Origin: an uncultured Gammaproteobacteria bacterium
GTDB lineage: Bacteria; Pseudomonadota; Gammaproteobacteria; Pseudomonadales; Litorivicinaceae
Direction: 5' to 3'
Assembly: GCA_913042205.1 (NCBI GenBank)
Contig: CAJWIY010000002.1
Coordinates: 1-64,000, forward strand
Length of the DNA: 64,000 nucleotides
In this document: piece after piece, positions 38,321-46,429 of the stretch
Layout: every line of letters begins with the position of its first letter
How positions within the stretch are numbered: the first letter of the stretch is position 1
Notes under the pieces: generated by a model
The model's input: only the letters and a program-made list of their open reading frames with translations
What the model was told of the DNA's origin: nothing
Databases searched by the model: none
Translations under genes and position numbers: made by a program

Positions 38321-39541
38321 TCAGCGATAGCGTACCGTCGTATTCTTGCCGTCTTTTACGAGGATCTCACGATAACTACCTGCAGATTCGCCTGCGCCGA
38401 TTAATTCAACAGCCGTGGCTCCTACGTAGTCGATATCACCACCATCTTTCAGGATCTGAAGACCTTTTGCGAGTTCTCCCGGGAGGATCTTTGTGCCAGG
38501 GGCGTTTGCCACTTCAAAAACCTTTGCCTTTGCTGCGTTACTGTCGGCTGAATTAGCGGCCTGCATAGCTAGCAATGTGAGCGCTGCTGCATCGTAGGCC
38601 TCTGGAGAGTAGGGGCCTGCTGTGAAACCATCTTTCGTGGCCAGCTCAGCATAGATCTCAGCGCCTTTGGAATCGGTTCCTGGCACGGTACCGATAGAAC
38701 CGTCAAGATCAGGGCCGATGGCTTTGACGAGGCTCTCACCAATCATTGCATCTGGTAGGAAGAAATTGCTGAACGCGCCAGCGTCTAACGAAGACTGGAT
38801 TATTCCTTTGCCGCCTTGATCGAGATATCCTACGACCATTAGGATCTCACCTCCCGCTTGAGATAAAGCGGCAACTTCTGCGCTGTAGTCTCCTTTGCCG
38901 TCCTCATGGGCCGCGTTGATTGTGACTTTGCCGCCGGCTGCTTCGTAGTTCGATTGGATAGCATCTGCGAGGCCTTTCCCATAATCGTTGTTGGTATATG
39001 TCATCGCTATCGATTTGATGCCCTTCTCTTGGAGTAGCTCCGCGATCACTTGACCTTGACGCGCGTCTGAGGGAGACGTACGGAAGAACAGGTCATTGTC
39101 TTCTAGAGTTGATAGCGCAGGTGACGTTGCCGACGGTGAGAACATCATCACGCCTTTTGGCATTGCCACGTTTTGCAGAATTGAAATGGTCGCACCAGAA
39201 CACAAAGCACCGATGATTGCATCGACTTTGTCCGCAGAGATTACGCGTTCTGCGGCGGCTGCGGCTGCTGATGCATCAACACATGTTGAATCAGCTCTCA
39301 CGTTGCTAACCGAAGATCCGCCCAATAGCAGTTGCGAGGCAGACACTTCTTTCATAGCAAGTTCGGCGCCACGTGCCATTGACTCGGCGAGCGACTCTGC
39401 TGGTCCCGTGAAACCTAGAACAACTGCAAGTTTGACTTCGTTGGTTGTTTTATCTGCTGTCTCTTCTTGTGGTGCCTGCAATACAAAGTATGCGATCGCT
39501 ATTAGGACGACTACGATGCCTCCTATTATTTTCTTATTCAT
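38321..39541 (-). CDS. livK: Branched-chain-type ABC transporter substrate-binding protein
   Basis: The 406-residue protein has a hydrophobic N terminus (IIGGIVVVLIAIAYFVLQA) and the Leu/Ile/Val-binding fold: VKLAVVLGFTGPAESLAES, AVIGALCSG-like (DAIIGALCSGATISI), SPSATSPALS and FFRTSPSDARQGQV. The N terminus lacks a lipobox Cys and a clean cleavage site, so the protein may stay anchored by this helix. The ligand cannot be assigned. It is first of the liv operon, preceded by the DUF3501 terminator. Confidence 0.9.
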   Translation of the reverse strand: MNKKIIGGIVVVLIAIAYFVLQAPQEETADKTTNEVKLAVVLGFTGPAESLAESMARGAELAMKEVSASQLLLGGSSVSNVRADSTCVDASAAAAAAERVISADKVDAIIGALCSGATISILQNVAMPKGVMMFSPSATSPALSTLEDNDLFFRTSPSDARQGQVIAELLQEKGIKSIAMTYTNNDYGKGLADAIQSNYEAAGGKVTINAAHEDGKGDYSAEVAALSQAGGEILMVVGYLDQGGKGIIQSSLDAGAFSNFFLPDAMIGESLVKAIGPDLDGSIGTVPGTDSKGAEIYAELATKDGFTAGPYSPEAYDAAALTLLAMQAANSADSNAAKAKVFEVANAPGTKILPGELAKGLQILKDGGDIDYVGATAVELIGAGESAGSYREILVKDGKNTTVRYR

Positions 39542-39593
39542 ACCTGTCTCCTAATTCGTAACGTGCAGATAGTACTCTTTTCTAAACATAAAA

Positions 39594-39619
39594 AAAGCCT
39601 ACGATTCAAAGTAGGCTTT
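39594..39619 (-). terminator. Rho-independent terminator after the DUF3501 gene
   Basis: AAAGCCTAC (39594-39602) and GTAGGCTTT (39611-39619) form a perfect 9-bp stem with an 8-nt loop. On the minus strand it is followed by a run of seven T. It lies 20 bp after the DUF3501 stop and separates that unit from the liv operon. Confidence 0.88.
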
Positions 39620-39638
39620 CAGATCGGCGGGCTGGTGG

Positions 39639-40223
39639 CTAGAAGAAGTCTTTTATAAGAGAGCCTTGGGTTTCAGGATCGATCTCGTCGACGCGGTAAT
39701 TATAGTTCGGGTGGTCTGACCCCATCGCGATAGCCGCGCCATTCTTTATAGCCGTGACCATTTCGGCTGTGAATTCGAACCTTGAGAAATGAACGGAGCT
39801 GGTTTTTTCCGTATTTGCGCGTTCAAGATCCTCATCAGCGATCGCATAGACCCGGTCAGATCCCTGTATCTGAACATATGTCCGGTTTTCGATGTCGACC
39901 AACTCCGAGAGCCTAACCTTCCGCTCGTCTTCATCTGGGAACTCGATCATCTGCGTGCATTTTAGGTTATTGCCGTCAGGGATAAGTGGATTGTAGGCGT
40001 CGAGCTCGTCTACGATACCGGCCTCGTCAAAGGTTTTTTCAATGCGCAGCATTTCTTGAATCTGGTATCGAATTGTCGCTTCATTTTCAAACTGTAGCGT
40101 CATATTAGGTCCGATATAGACACTACGGATCCGCTTTAGTCGCATCGCTTCGACACGTATTTGTGGACGTTGTTTAGCGTATTCTTCTAGAGACAGCAGG
40201 GTGTTGCGTGCAATCTTAGTCAT
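39639..40223 (-). CDS. DUF3501 family protein
   Basis: The 194-residue protein matches DUF3501: TLLSLEEYAKQRPQIRVEAM, RRIRSVYIGPNMTLQFENEA-like start, YQIQEMLRIEKTFDEAGI and a C-terminal DHPNYNY segment. The function is unknown. Across proteobacteria this family travels with rubrerythrin and a GlpC-like Fe-S protein, exactly as here; the start is 2 bp after the Fe-S gene. It is soluble and acidic, with no metal motif obvious to me. Confidence 0.88.
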   Translation of the reverse strand: MTKIARNTLLSLEEYAKQRPQIRVEAMRLKRIRSVYIGPNMTLQFENEATIRYQIQEMLRIEKTFDEAGIVDELDAYNPLIPDGNNLKCTQMIEFPDEDERKVRLSELVDIENRTYVQIQGSDRVYAIADEDLERANTEKTSSVHFSRFEFTAEMVTAIKNGAAIAMGSDHPNYNYRVDEIDPETQGSLIKDFF

Positions 40224-40225
40224 GT

Positions 40226-41581
40226 TTATTCCTCGTTCAATCCATATGCTCTAGCTACCAGTGATAAAGGATGCGCTAGAGATGGTTCGTTACCGTGGTT
40301 TTCACGAATACCTTGGGCGATGTGGTGGCCGCCAAGTGGGCAGTCGCTTGAAATATAGTCCGGGCTTTGCTCATTCATCGTCCTGAACACGGGGCGGCCG
40401 ATCTTCATGGAGGTCTCGTGGAACTCCTTTTTCACGCCATAAGTCCCAGCGTGTCCAGAGCATCGTTCGGTGGTTTTGACATGTGTGTTGGGGATCGATT
40501 TTAGGAACTCTTCTGTTTTCTTACCGATGTTTTGAACGCGTCCATGGCAAGGTGCCTGATACGAGACTGAGCCGAGGCCTGTCTTGAAGTCGGTGTTCAT
40601 AAGCCCATCCTTCACGCGCGCCATGAAGTAGTCGAACGGGTCCCAGAACGCTGCCTTGACGGCTTGCACGTCTTGGTCCTCTGGGAACATCAAGGGAAGC
40701 TCTTGTTTGAACATCAATGTGCATGAGGGGACGCCTGCGAGAATTGCGTACCCTTCGCGAGCAAGTTTTGCTAAGACTGGAATGTTGATGCGCTTCAGTC
40801 GTTCTACTGCCTCTAGGTCACCTTGTTCGAGTTTTGGCATCCCGCAGCAGACTTCTTTTTCGGCGATGACCCACGAGATTTCATTGTGTTCCAAGACCTT
40901 TACTAGGTCTGTGCCAATACCCGGCTCGTTATAATTGATGTAACAAGTTGCAAAGATGGCGACTTTGCCTGGAGTCCGTTCTCCATCCCTAACCGTAAGG
41001 GCTTTTTCCTTCTTGATGATTTGGCGCAGTTTTTTCGGGGCGAACTCGGGGAGCCACGCTTTCTCGTGGACGCCCAGCGTTTTCTGTACCGCTTTACGAA
41101 CAGGCTTCCATTGACTTACAGCATTAACTGTTTCGGTGACGACGGGAATCCCCGCAAGTTTACCAAGTCCGTCAGTGTCTGACAGGATCTTGTCTCGGGC
41201 TGAAATTCCCACTTTCCGATGTTTGATAGCCTTTGCCTGCAACATTAGGTGGGGGAAATCGACGTTGAATGGGTGCGGCGGGACGTACGGGCACTTCGCC
41301 ATGTAGCACATATCACAAAGGTAGCACTCGTCCACGACCTTGAGGTAATCCTCTTTCGCAACCCCGTCTACTTCCATTGTTTCGCTGTCGTCGATCAAAT
41401 CGAACAACGTCGGGAATGAGTTACATAGACTCAAGCAGCGACGACAACCATGGCAGATGTCAAATACCCGTTCAAGCTCACGGTTTAGCTTCTCTTCGTC
41501 GTAATACTCAGGATTTTTCCAATCGATCGGATGCCGCGTCGGGGCCTCCAAGTTCCCTTCGCGCTTTGTCTCAGTCGCCAT
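40226..41581 (-). CDS. GlpC/HdrD-like (Fe-S)-binding oxidoreductase
   Basis: The 451-residue protein has two [4Fe-4S] motifs, C43-x2-C46-x2-C49-x3-C53 and C86-x2-C89-x2-C92-x4-C97P, followed by two cysteine-rich CCG-type regions (EVCCGMPKLEQGD; CSGHAGTYGVKKEF). The layout resembles glycerol-3-phosphate dehydrogenase subunit C and heterodisulfide reductase D. It has no FAD domain. Set between rubrerythrin and DUF3501, it may carry electrons to the peroxide-reducing rubrerythrin; that is inference from context. Confidence 0.9.
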   Translation of the reverse strand: MATETKREGNLEAPTRHPIDWKNPEYYDEEKLNRELERVFDICHGCRRCLSLCNSFPTLFDLIDDSETMEVDGVAKEDYLKVVDECYLCDMCYMAKCPYVPPHPFNVDFPHLMLQAKAIKHRKVGISARDKILSDTDGLGKLAGIPVVTETVNAVSQWKPVRKAVQKTLGVHEKAWLPEFAPKKLRQIIKKEKALTVRDGERTPGKVAIFATCYINYNEPGIGTDLVKVLEHNEISWVIAEKEVCCGMPKLEQGDLEAVERLKRINIPVLAKLAREGYAILAGVPSCTLMFKQELPLMFPEDQDVQAVKAAFWDPFDYFMARVKDGLMNTDFKTGLGSVSYQAPCHGRVQNIGKKTEEFLKSIPNTHVKTTERCSGHAGTYGVKKEFHETSMKIGRPVFRTMNEQSPDYISSDCPLGGHHIAQGIRENHGNEPSLAHPLSLVARAYGLNEE

Positions 41582-41602
41582 TATTTTCTCCGTTGGGGGA
41601 TG

Positions 41603-41626
41603 AAAACCAGGAAAAAACCTGGTTTT
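41603..41626 (-). terminator. Hairpin between rubrerythrin and the Fe-S gene
   Basis: AAAACCAGG (41603-41611) and CCTGGTTTT (41618-41626) form a perfect 9-bp stem around six A (six U in the minus-strand RNA). It lies 9 bp after the rubrerythrin stop. The following sequence is not T-rich beyond the stem, so partial termination that favours rubrerythrin is likely. Confidence 0.65.
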
Positions 41627-41634
41627 CGCGCGTT

Positions 41635-42066
41635 TTAGGCTTCTTCTTTGTAAGCATCCAGGGTTTTCTGGAATTTATTGGCGTGACTGCGCTCAGCTTT
41701 CGCTAGTGTTTCGAACCAGTCGGCTATTTCATCAAAGCCTTCTTCGCGAGCTGCTTTTGCCATACCCGGGTACATGTCTGTGTACTCGTGCGTTTCGCCT
41801 GCAATTGCGGACTCCAGTGCTTCAGCGACATTGCCAGCTGCAAGACCGGTTTCAGGATCACCCGAGCCGCCCGCGATAAGATATTCCATGTGGCCGTGTG
41901 CGTGACCAGTCTCACCTTCGGCCGTGTTGCGGAACACATTCGCGACCTCAGGAGCGCCTTCGATGTCCGCCATATTCGCGAAGTATAGGTATCTACGGTT
42001 AGCTTTGGATTCTCCAGCGAAAGCCGCCTTCAGGCTTTCTTCGGTTTTTGTGCCTTTTAATTGCAT
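41635..42066 (-). CDS. Rubrerythrin-type ferritin-like diiron protein without rubredoxin domain
   Basis: The 143-residue protein has the ferritin-like four-helix bundle of rubrerythrin: [34 protein letters not shown] and [14 protein letters not shown], with the expected Glu/His iron ligands. It ends after the bundle and lacks the C-terminal CxxC rubredoxin domain, so it needs an outside electron donor. The neighbouring Fe-S protein is a candidate. A strong AAGGAG-like site (CTCCTTT on the plus strand) precedes the ATG. Likely role: peroxide reduction or iron handling. Confidence 0.92.
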   Translation of the reverse strand: MQLKGTKTEESLKAAFAGESKANRRYLYFANMADIEGAPEVANVFRNTAEGETGHAHGHMEYLIAGGSGDPETGLAAGNVAEALESAIAGETHEYTDMYPGMAKAAREEGFDEIADWFETLAKAERSHANKFQKTLDAYKEEA

Positions 42067-42293
42067 GTATTTTCTCCTTTAAAGAGTCATGCGTTTTCGA
42101 ATTAATGCGGCACCGGTTATTCGGTGACGAAAGTGAGTATGGGGACGGGTGTAATTTAATTCCAAGTGTATTTTTAAATAATTTCGATAAATTTTATCTA
42201 TCTAACGATAATCTCAGTTCATGACGGGATTGAGTCTTGACGCTGGATACACAACCTCACACGCAAAGGAATTAAAATAGGTACACTTGCCCC

Positions 42294-44480
42294 ATGCAAT
42301 TAAATTCTCCCCAGCAGCAGGCTGTTACGTCTTCTGACCCGAACCTCTTGATTATCGCGGGCGCAGGCTCGGGCAAGACTCGCGTACTTGTTGAACGGAT
42401 GGCCTTTCTCATGCGTGACCAAGACTTGTCTCCCCACGCCCTAATGGCGGTAACGTTTACTAATAAAGCTGCCCGTGAGATGCGTGAGCGACTGGAGGCG
42501 GCGGTTGGTCGCTCGTTGCACGCCATGTGGGTTGGTACCTTTCATGGATTAGCGCACCGATTTTTAAGAGCACATTGGCGCGACGCGGGTTTAGGTGAAC
42601 AGTTTCTGATTCTTGATTCTGATGATCAGCAGCGGATGATTAAACGAATTGTGGCCGATCTACAACTCGATGATGCAAAGTTCAAGCCTCGCGTGGTTGC
42701 CGGGTTTATCAATGGATGCAAGGACGAGGGCCAAAGACCGCAACATCTTCAGACAGGGCGAGACTACTACAACGATACACTGATCCGACTCTACGCAGAC
42801 TACGATGCCCGATGCAAGACACAAAATCTGGTCGATTTTGGTGAACTACTGTTGCGGACATTCGAGACATTTCGTAACAAATCGGAGCTTTTAAGGCATT
42901 ATCAAGACCGTTTCAAGCATTTATTGATAGATGAATTTCAGGATACTAATACCATCCAATATGCCTGGATCCGTTTGCTTGCAGGTGCTGATACTCATGT
43001 CACGGCCGTTGGCGATGATGATCAATCTATTTACGCGTGGCGTGGCGCGCGCATTGAAAACATTCACCGGTATGAGTCTGATTTCGCTCCGGTCACTACG
43101 ATTCGTCTAGAGCAAAACTATCGGTCCACTGATGTCATCTTGAAAGCCGCGAACGCGGTCATTTCTAACAATACTGGCCGGCTTGGCAAGGAGTTATGGA
43201 CCGACCAAGGAGCTGGTTCCCCGATCCAGTTATATGCTGCTTTTAATGAGCAAGACGAGGCGCGGTTCGTGGCGAACCGAATCAGCCAGCATGTCGAGCA
43301 AGGCGGTTTGAATGGTGAGTTAGCAATTTTGTATCGATCCAATGCCCAGTCGCGTGTCCTCGAGGACGCCTTGTTACGCGCTGGCGTTCCTTATCGGATT
43401 TATGGTGGGCAACGATTCTACGAACGTCTCGAAATTAAAAATGCGCTGATGTACCTGAGATTAATTCAAAATCGATTCGACGATACGGCATTCGAGCGCG
43501 TCATAAATGTACCGCCGCGGGGTATTGGTGAGCGGACTGTCGAACAAATCCGAGAAACTGCGCGTGACGAGGGCAGGGGCTTGTGGGATAGCGCATTGCA
43601 GTTGTCCCGCAGTGATGGGCTCAGTGGCCGGGCAAAGAGTGCCGTTGCTGGTTTTATTGATTTAATTAATGATCTGGATCGTAAGGCCGTTGATCTCGAA
43701 CTCTCCGATCTTGCACGAGACGTGATTGAAGCGACCGGTCTACTGGCTTATCACGGCTCAGAGAAGGGTGAGCGCGGTCAAGCAAGGGTAGACAACTTAA
43801 ACGAGCTAGTGAGTGCGTGTCGGGCCTTTGAGCCAGAAGATCAAGAAACCTCTATCCTGCTTCAGTTCTTATCTCAAGCGAGCCTCGATGCTGGTGAGAC
43901 ACAGGCGGATCCGGACGCGGACGCGGTTCAGTTAATGACGTTGCATGCAGCTAAAGGATTGGAGTTCCCCCGCGTATTTCTGGTGGGTGCCGAGGAGGAA
44001 TTGTTTCCGCACGTGATGAGTCTGGATTCAGCGGGTGGCCTCGAGGAAGAGCGACGTTTGGCTTATGTTGGCATAACGCGAGCGATGCAGCACTTAGTCG
44101 TGACCTACGCAGAGTCGCGGCGGCTGAACGGCAGGGACCACTTCGGTTTGCTCAGTCGATTCATCCGCGAAATCCCGCAGGAATGCATTGAAGAGGTGAG
44201 ACTAGAGTCCCAGGTAAGCCGTCCCTTTAACTCATCGTCGTTTGGTGCGAGACCTGTCGATAGGCCCCATCGGCACCCAAGATTCCAAGAATTCGACGAT
44301 GCGTTCGGTGAAGCCAGCGGGCTTGGTATTGGTTCTCGCGTGGATCACGGGCTATTTGGTGAGGGAACAGTCCTTGCGTTCGAGGGCTCCGGTCCTCAAA
44401 TGAAGGTACAGGTTCGTTTTGATGATGAGTCAAAAAAGTGGCTCGTACTTCAGTATGCGAAGCTCGTGCCGCTGGGTTAG
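42294..44480 (+). CDS. uvrD: DNA helicase II (UvrD/PcrA type)
   Basis: The 728-residue superfamily-1 helicase has the Q motif and Walker A (NSPQQQAV; IAGAGSGKT), motif II LLIDEFQDTN, GDDDQSIYAWRGA, QNYRST and motif V/VI regions (LMTLHAAKGLEFP, YVGITRA). The C-terminal tudor-like domain (VDHGLFGEGTVLAFEG) separates UvrD/PcrA from Rep. It acts in nucleotide excision and mismatch repair. It is a single gene, 227 bp after the divergent rubrerythrin gene; that gap shows no other feature. It converges with the thioesterase, overlapping by 4 bp. Confidence 0.95.
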   Translation: MQLNSPQQQAVTSSDPNLLIIAGAGSGKTRVLVERMAFLMRDQDLSPHALMAVTFTNKAAREMRERLEAAVGRSLHAMWVGTFHGLAHRFLRAHWRDAGLGEQFLILDSDDQQRMIKRIVADLQLDDAKFKPRVVAGFINGCKDEGQRPQHLQTGRDYYNDTLIRLYADYDARCKTQNLVDFGELLLRTFETFRNKSELLRHYQDRFKHLLIDEFQDTNTIQYAWIRLLAGADTHVTAVGDDDQSIYAWRGARIENIHRYESDFAPVTTIRLEQNYRSTDVILKAANAVISNNTGRLGKELWTDQGAGSPIQLYAAFNEQDEARFVANRISQHVEQGGLNGELAILYRSNAQSRVLEDALLRAGVPYRIYGGQRFYERLEIKNALMYLRLIQNRFDDTAFERVINVPPRGIGERTVEQIRETARDEGRGLWDSALQLSRSDGLSGRAKSAVAGFIDLINDLDRKAVDLELSDLARDVIEATGLLAYHGSEKGERGQARVDNLNELVSACRAFEPEDQETSILLQFLSQASLDAGETQADPDADAVQLMTLHAAKGLEFPRVFLVGAEEELFPHVMSLDSAGGLEEERRLAYVGITRAMQHLVVTYAESRRLNGRDHFGLLSRFIREIPQECIEEVRLESQVSRPFNSSSFGARPVDRPHRHPRFQEFDDAFGEASGLGIGSRVDHGLFGEGTVLAFEGSGPQMKVQVRFDDESKKWLVLQYAKLVPLG

Positions 44481-44872
44481 AGATTGCCGGGGACCTGCCG
44501 GATTCTGCCGTTAGAATCAATCGCCACAAATACAAACCGGGTTTCTGTCGATTTGTAGCTCTCAGAACCTTGCTCTGTGATCCACACCTCGATTCGGATT
44601 TGCATTGACGACCGGCCGATGTCCTCCAGCTCCCCATAAATCGACACCTCGGATCCAACAGGCACTGGTGCGACAAAATCAACGTTATCTAACGAGACGG
44701 TCGCGCAGCGGCCGCCGCTCGCTTTCATAGCAATCTGAGCCGCTGCCTGGTCCATTTGGTCCAATAGCCAGCCGGCATAGATGTCGCCGAGAGCGTTGGT
44801 GAATCGGGGATGCGCAATGACCCTTAGAATTAATTCGCCCTCTGGATTTGGATCCTGTTCATCAAGCTCCAC
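44477..44872 (-). CDS. Acyl-CoA thioesterase, hotdog fold (YciA-like)
   Basis: The 131-residue protein fits the YciA/acyl-CoA hydrolase family: PRFTNALGDIYAGWLLDQMD with the catalytic Asp, then a central ATVSLDNVDFVAPVPVGS and the strand SMQIRIEVWI. It would hydrolyse short- to medium-chain acyl-CoA. It lies 45 bp after recD on the same strand and may share that transcript, with no clear functional link. Confidence 0.88.
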   Translation of the reverse strand: MELDEQDPNPEGELILRVIAHPRFTNALGDIYAGWLLDQMDQAAAQIAMKASGGRCATVSLDNVDFVAPVPVGSEVSIYGELEDIGRSSMQIRIEVWITEQGSESYKSTETRFVFVAIDSNGRIRQVPGNL

Positions 44873-44917
44873 GAAACATCCTTAGTTGTTACCCTGAATG
44901 GCACCGAGTCTACATGG

Positions 44918-46429
44918 TCAGGAGGCGTTCAAGAAGTGGTCTAGGCATGTCAGTCGGTGGGTTGTCCTTGAGACCGCCTGATCAATCATCGATTCGGTTG
45001 CAAATAGCTGCACTCTTTCTTTGGCTCGGGTGAGTGCTGTGTAGAGAAGCTCCCGGCTTGGTCTGAACCGCGACCGTGAGGTGGCCGGTTCGGGCAGGCA
45101 AATGAGTATTGAGCTGTATTCTGAGCCCTGGGAGCGATGGATGCTGATCGCCCACGCGGATTCGACGGCACCCAGCTGGTTCTTTAGAAGCGGTTGGTCG
45201 ATGTTTTCAAACTGAACGCGGGGGTTTGGTGAGTGATAAGGATCAATGACTACACCAGTGTCACCATTAAACACCCCGATACCCGGTTGGTTTGCGGTGA
45301 CTAATAATCGCTCCCCGAAGCCATTGAGCCCGAGACGTTGTGTTTCGGCTTGCGCCAGTTGGTTAATAAACCGCCGGCCTCCAACACCTTCGCTGATCGC
45401 GGTCAGGCATTGGAAGTTGACCGAGCTAGGGACAGTACCTTTTCGCAGATCTTCGAAATAGGGTCGATACCCCTCGAGCAGCTTTATTTCTAGGCTGTCT
45501 GATTGTTGGCTAGACTCCCAAGAGATTTCCAGATCCCTCAGGCCTTGGATGAAGCCCCGGGAATCACCAGACAGACAGAGGTCTTGGAGTTGTGCCAGCG
45601 CCTCTTGGCCCTTGATTCGGTGGCGTTGATTGAGTTGGAAGCAGTTGTTCTCTAACGCGGCTGATTCGGTGATTACTTTGAGGATACTCCCGGCCTCAAC
45701 GCTCGCCAGTTGGTTGGGGTCCCCCATCAGTATTAGGTGTGTGTCTTCGGCCAGTGATTTAAGTAGCTGATCAAATAAATCGAGTGAGACCATCGACGCC
45801 TCGTCGATAAGCACGATGTCGGCTGAACGAAGATCTTTCAGCTGACGATGGATCGTCGTGGCAATCGATGGTTGGAGCCCAGCGATCGGCGTTTTTGTAA
45901 TGGCCGCTTGAAACGACTCGGTTAGCCGGACCGCGGCTTTTCCTGTCGGGGCGACCAGAGATACAGTCGGCTGTCCAGCGAATAGAGAAAGCTTGGCCGC
46001 GACGATCGCGGCCGCGGTTGTTGTCTTACCCGTACCCGGACCGCCCGTCACGACCGCTAAACGTTGGCTTGCCGCACCGATGATCGCGCGCTGTTGTGAT
46101 GCGTCGGCGTGGGGCATCAACTGCCCTGGGTCAATGGTTGTCGTAAGCCTAGGGTGCGCCGACCGTTTTTTGAGCGCGGCGGCAACACGAGATTCCTGCG
46201 CAAAGTGGCGATGAATTTGCAGTGCGCCGTGATTGAGGGCGAACAGCGAATCAAGCTCGGATTGGGTAAGGGTCTGCGCCCAAAGATCGCCGTCCTCGTC
46301 AGACAGGGGGTGTGCGGTATGTCCTTGATGAATTGCCTCGAAGAGTTGTGTTACCGACGTATGTAGGCTCTGAGGTAGTCCCTCTGATTCAATCAGCTTC
46401 AGGACGTCTGCCGATGTCATTGGGTGCAT
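44918..46429 (-). CDS. recD: Exodeoxyribonuclease V subunit alpha (RecD)
   Basis: The 503-residue 5'-3' helicase has Walker A GGPGTGKTTTAAAI, DEASMVSLDLFDQLL, LMGDPNQLASVEAG and the C-terminal SIHRSQGSEYSS motif of RecD. It is about 100 residues shorter than E. coli RecD. The start is uncertain: ATG 46429 has GAGGAG 11 bp upstream, but GTG 46438 and ATG 46420 are also in frame. It overlaps the end of recB, so the subunits are translationally coupled. Confidence 0.93.
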   Translation of the reverse strand: MHPMTSADVLKLIESEGLPQSLHTSVTQLFEAIHQGHTAHPLSDEDGDLWAQTLTQSELDSLFALNHGALQIHRHFAQESRVAAALKKRSAHPRLTTTIDPGQLMPHADASQQRAIIGAASQRLAVVTGGPGTGKTTTAAAIVAAKLSLFAGQPTVSLVAPTGKAAVRLTESFQAAITKTPIAGLQPSIATTIHRQLKDLRSADIVLIDEASMVSLDLFDQLLKSLAEDTHLILMGDPNQLASVEAGSILKVITESAALENNCFQLNQRHRIKGQEALAQLQDLCLSGDSRGFIQGLRDLEISWESSQQSDSLEIKLLEGYRPYFEDLRKGTVPSSVNFQCLTAISEGVGGRRFINQLAQAETQRLGLNGFGERLLVTANQPGIGVFNGDTGVVIDPYHSPNPRVQFENIDQPLLKNQLGAVESAWAISIHRSQGSEYSSILICLPEPATSRSRFRPSRELLYTALTRAKERVQLFATESMIDQAVSRTTHRLTCLDHFLNAS

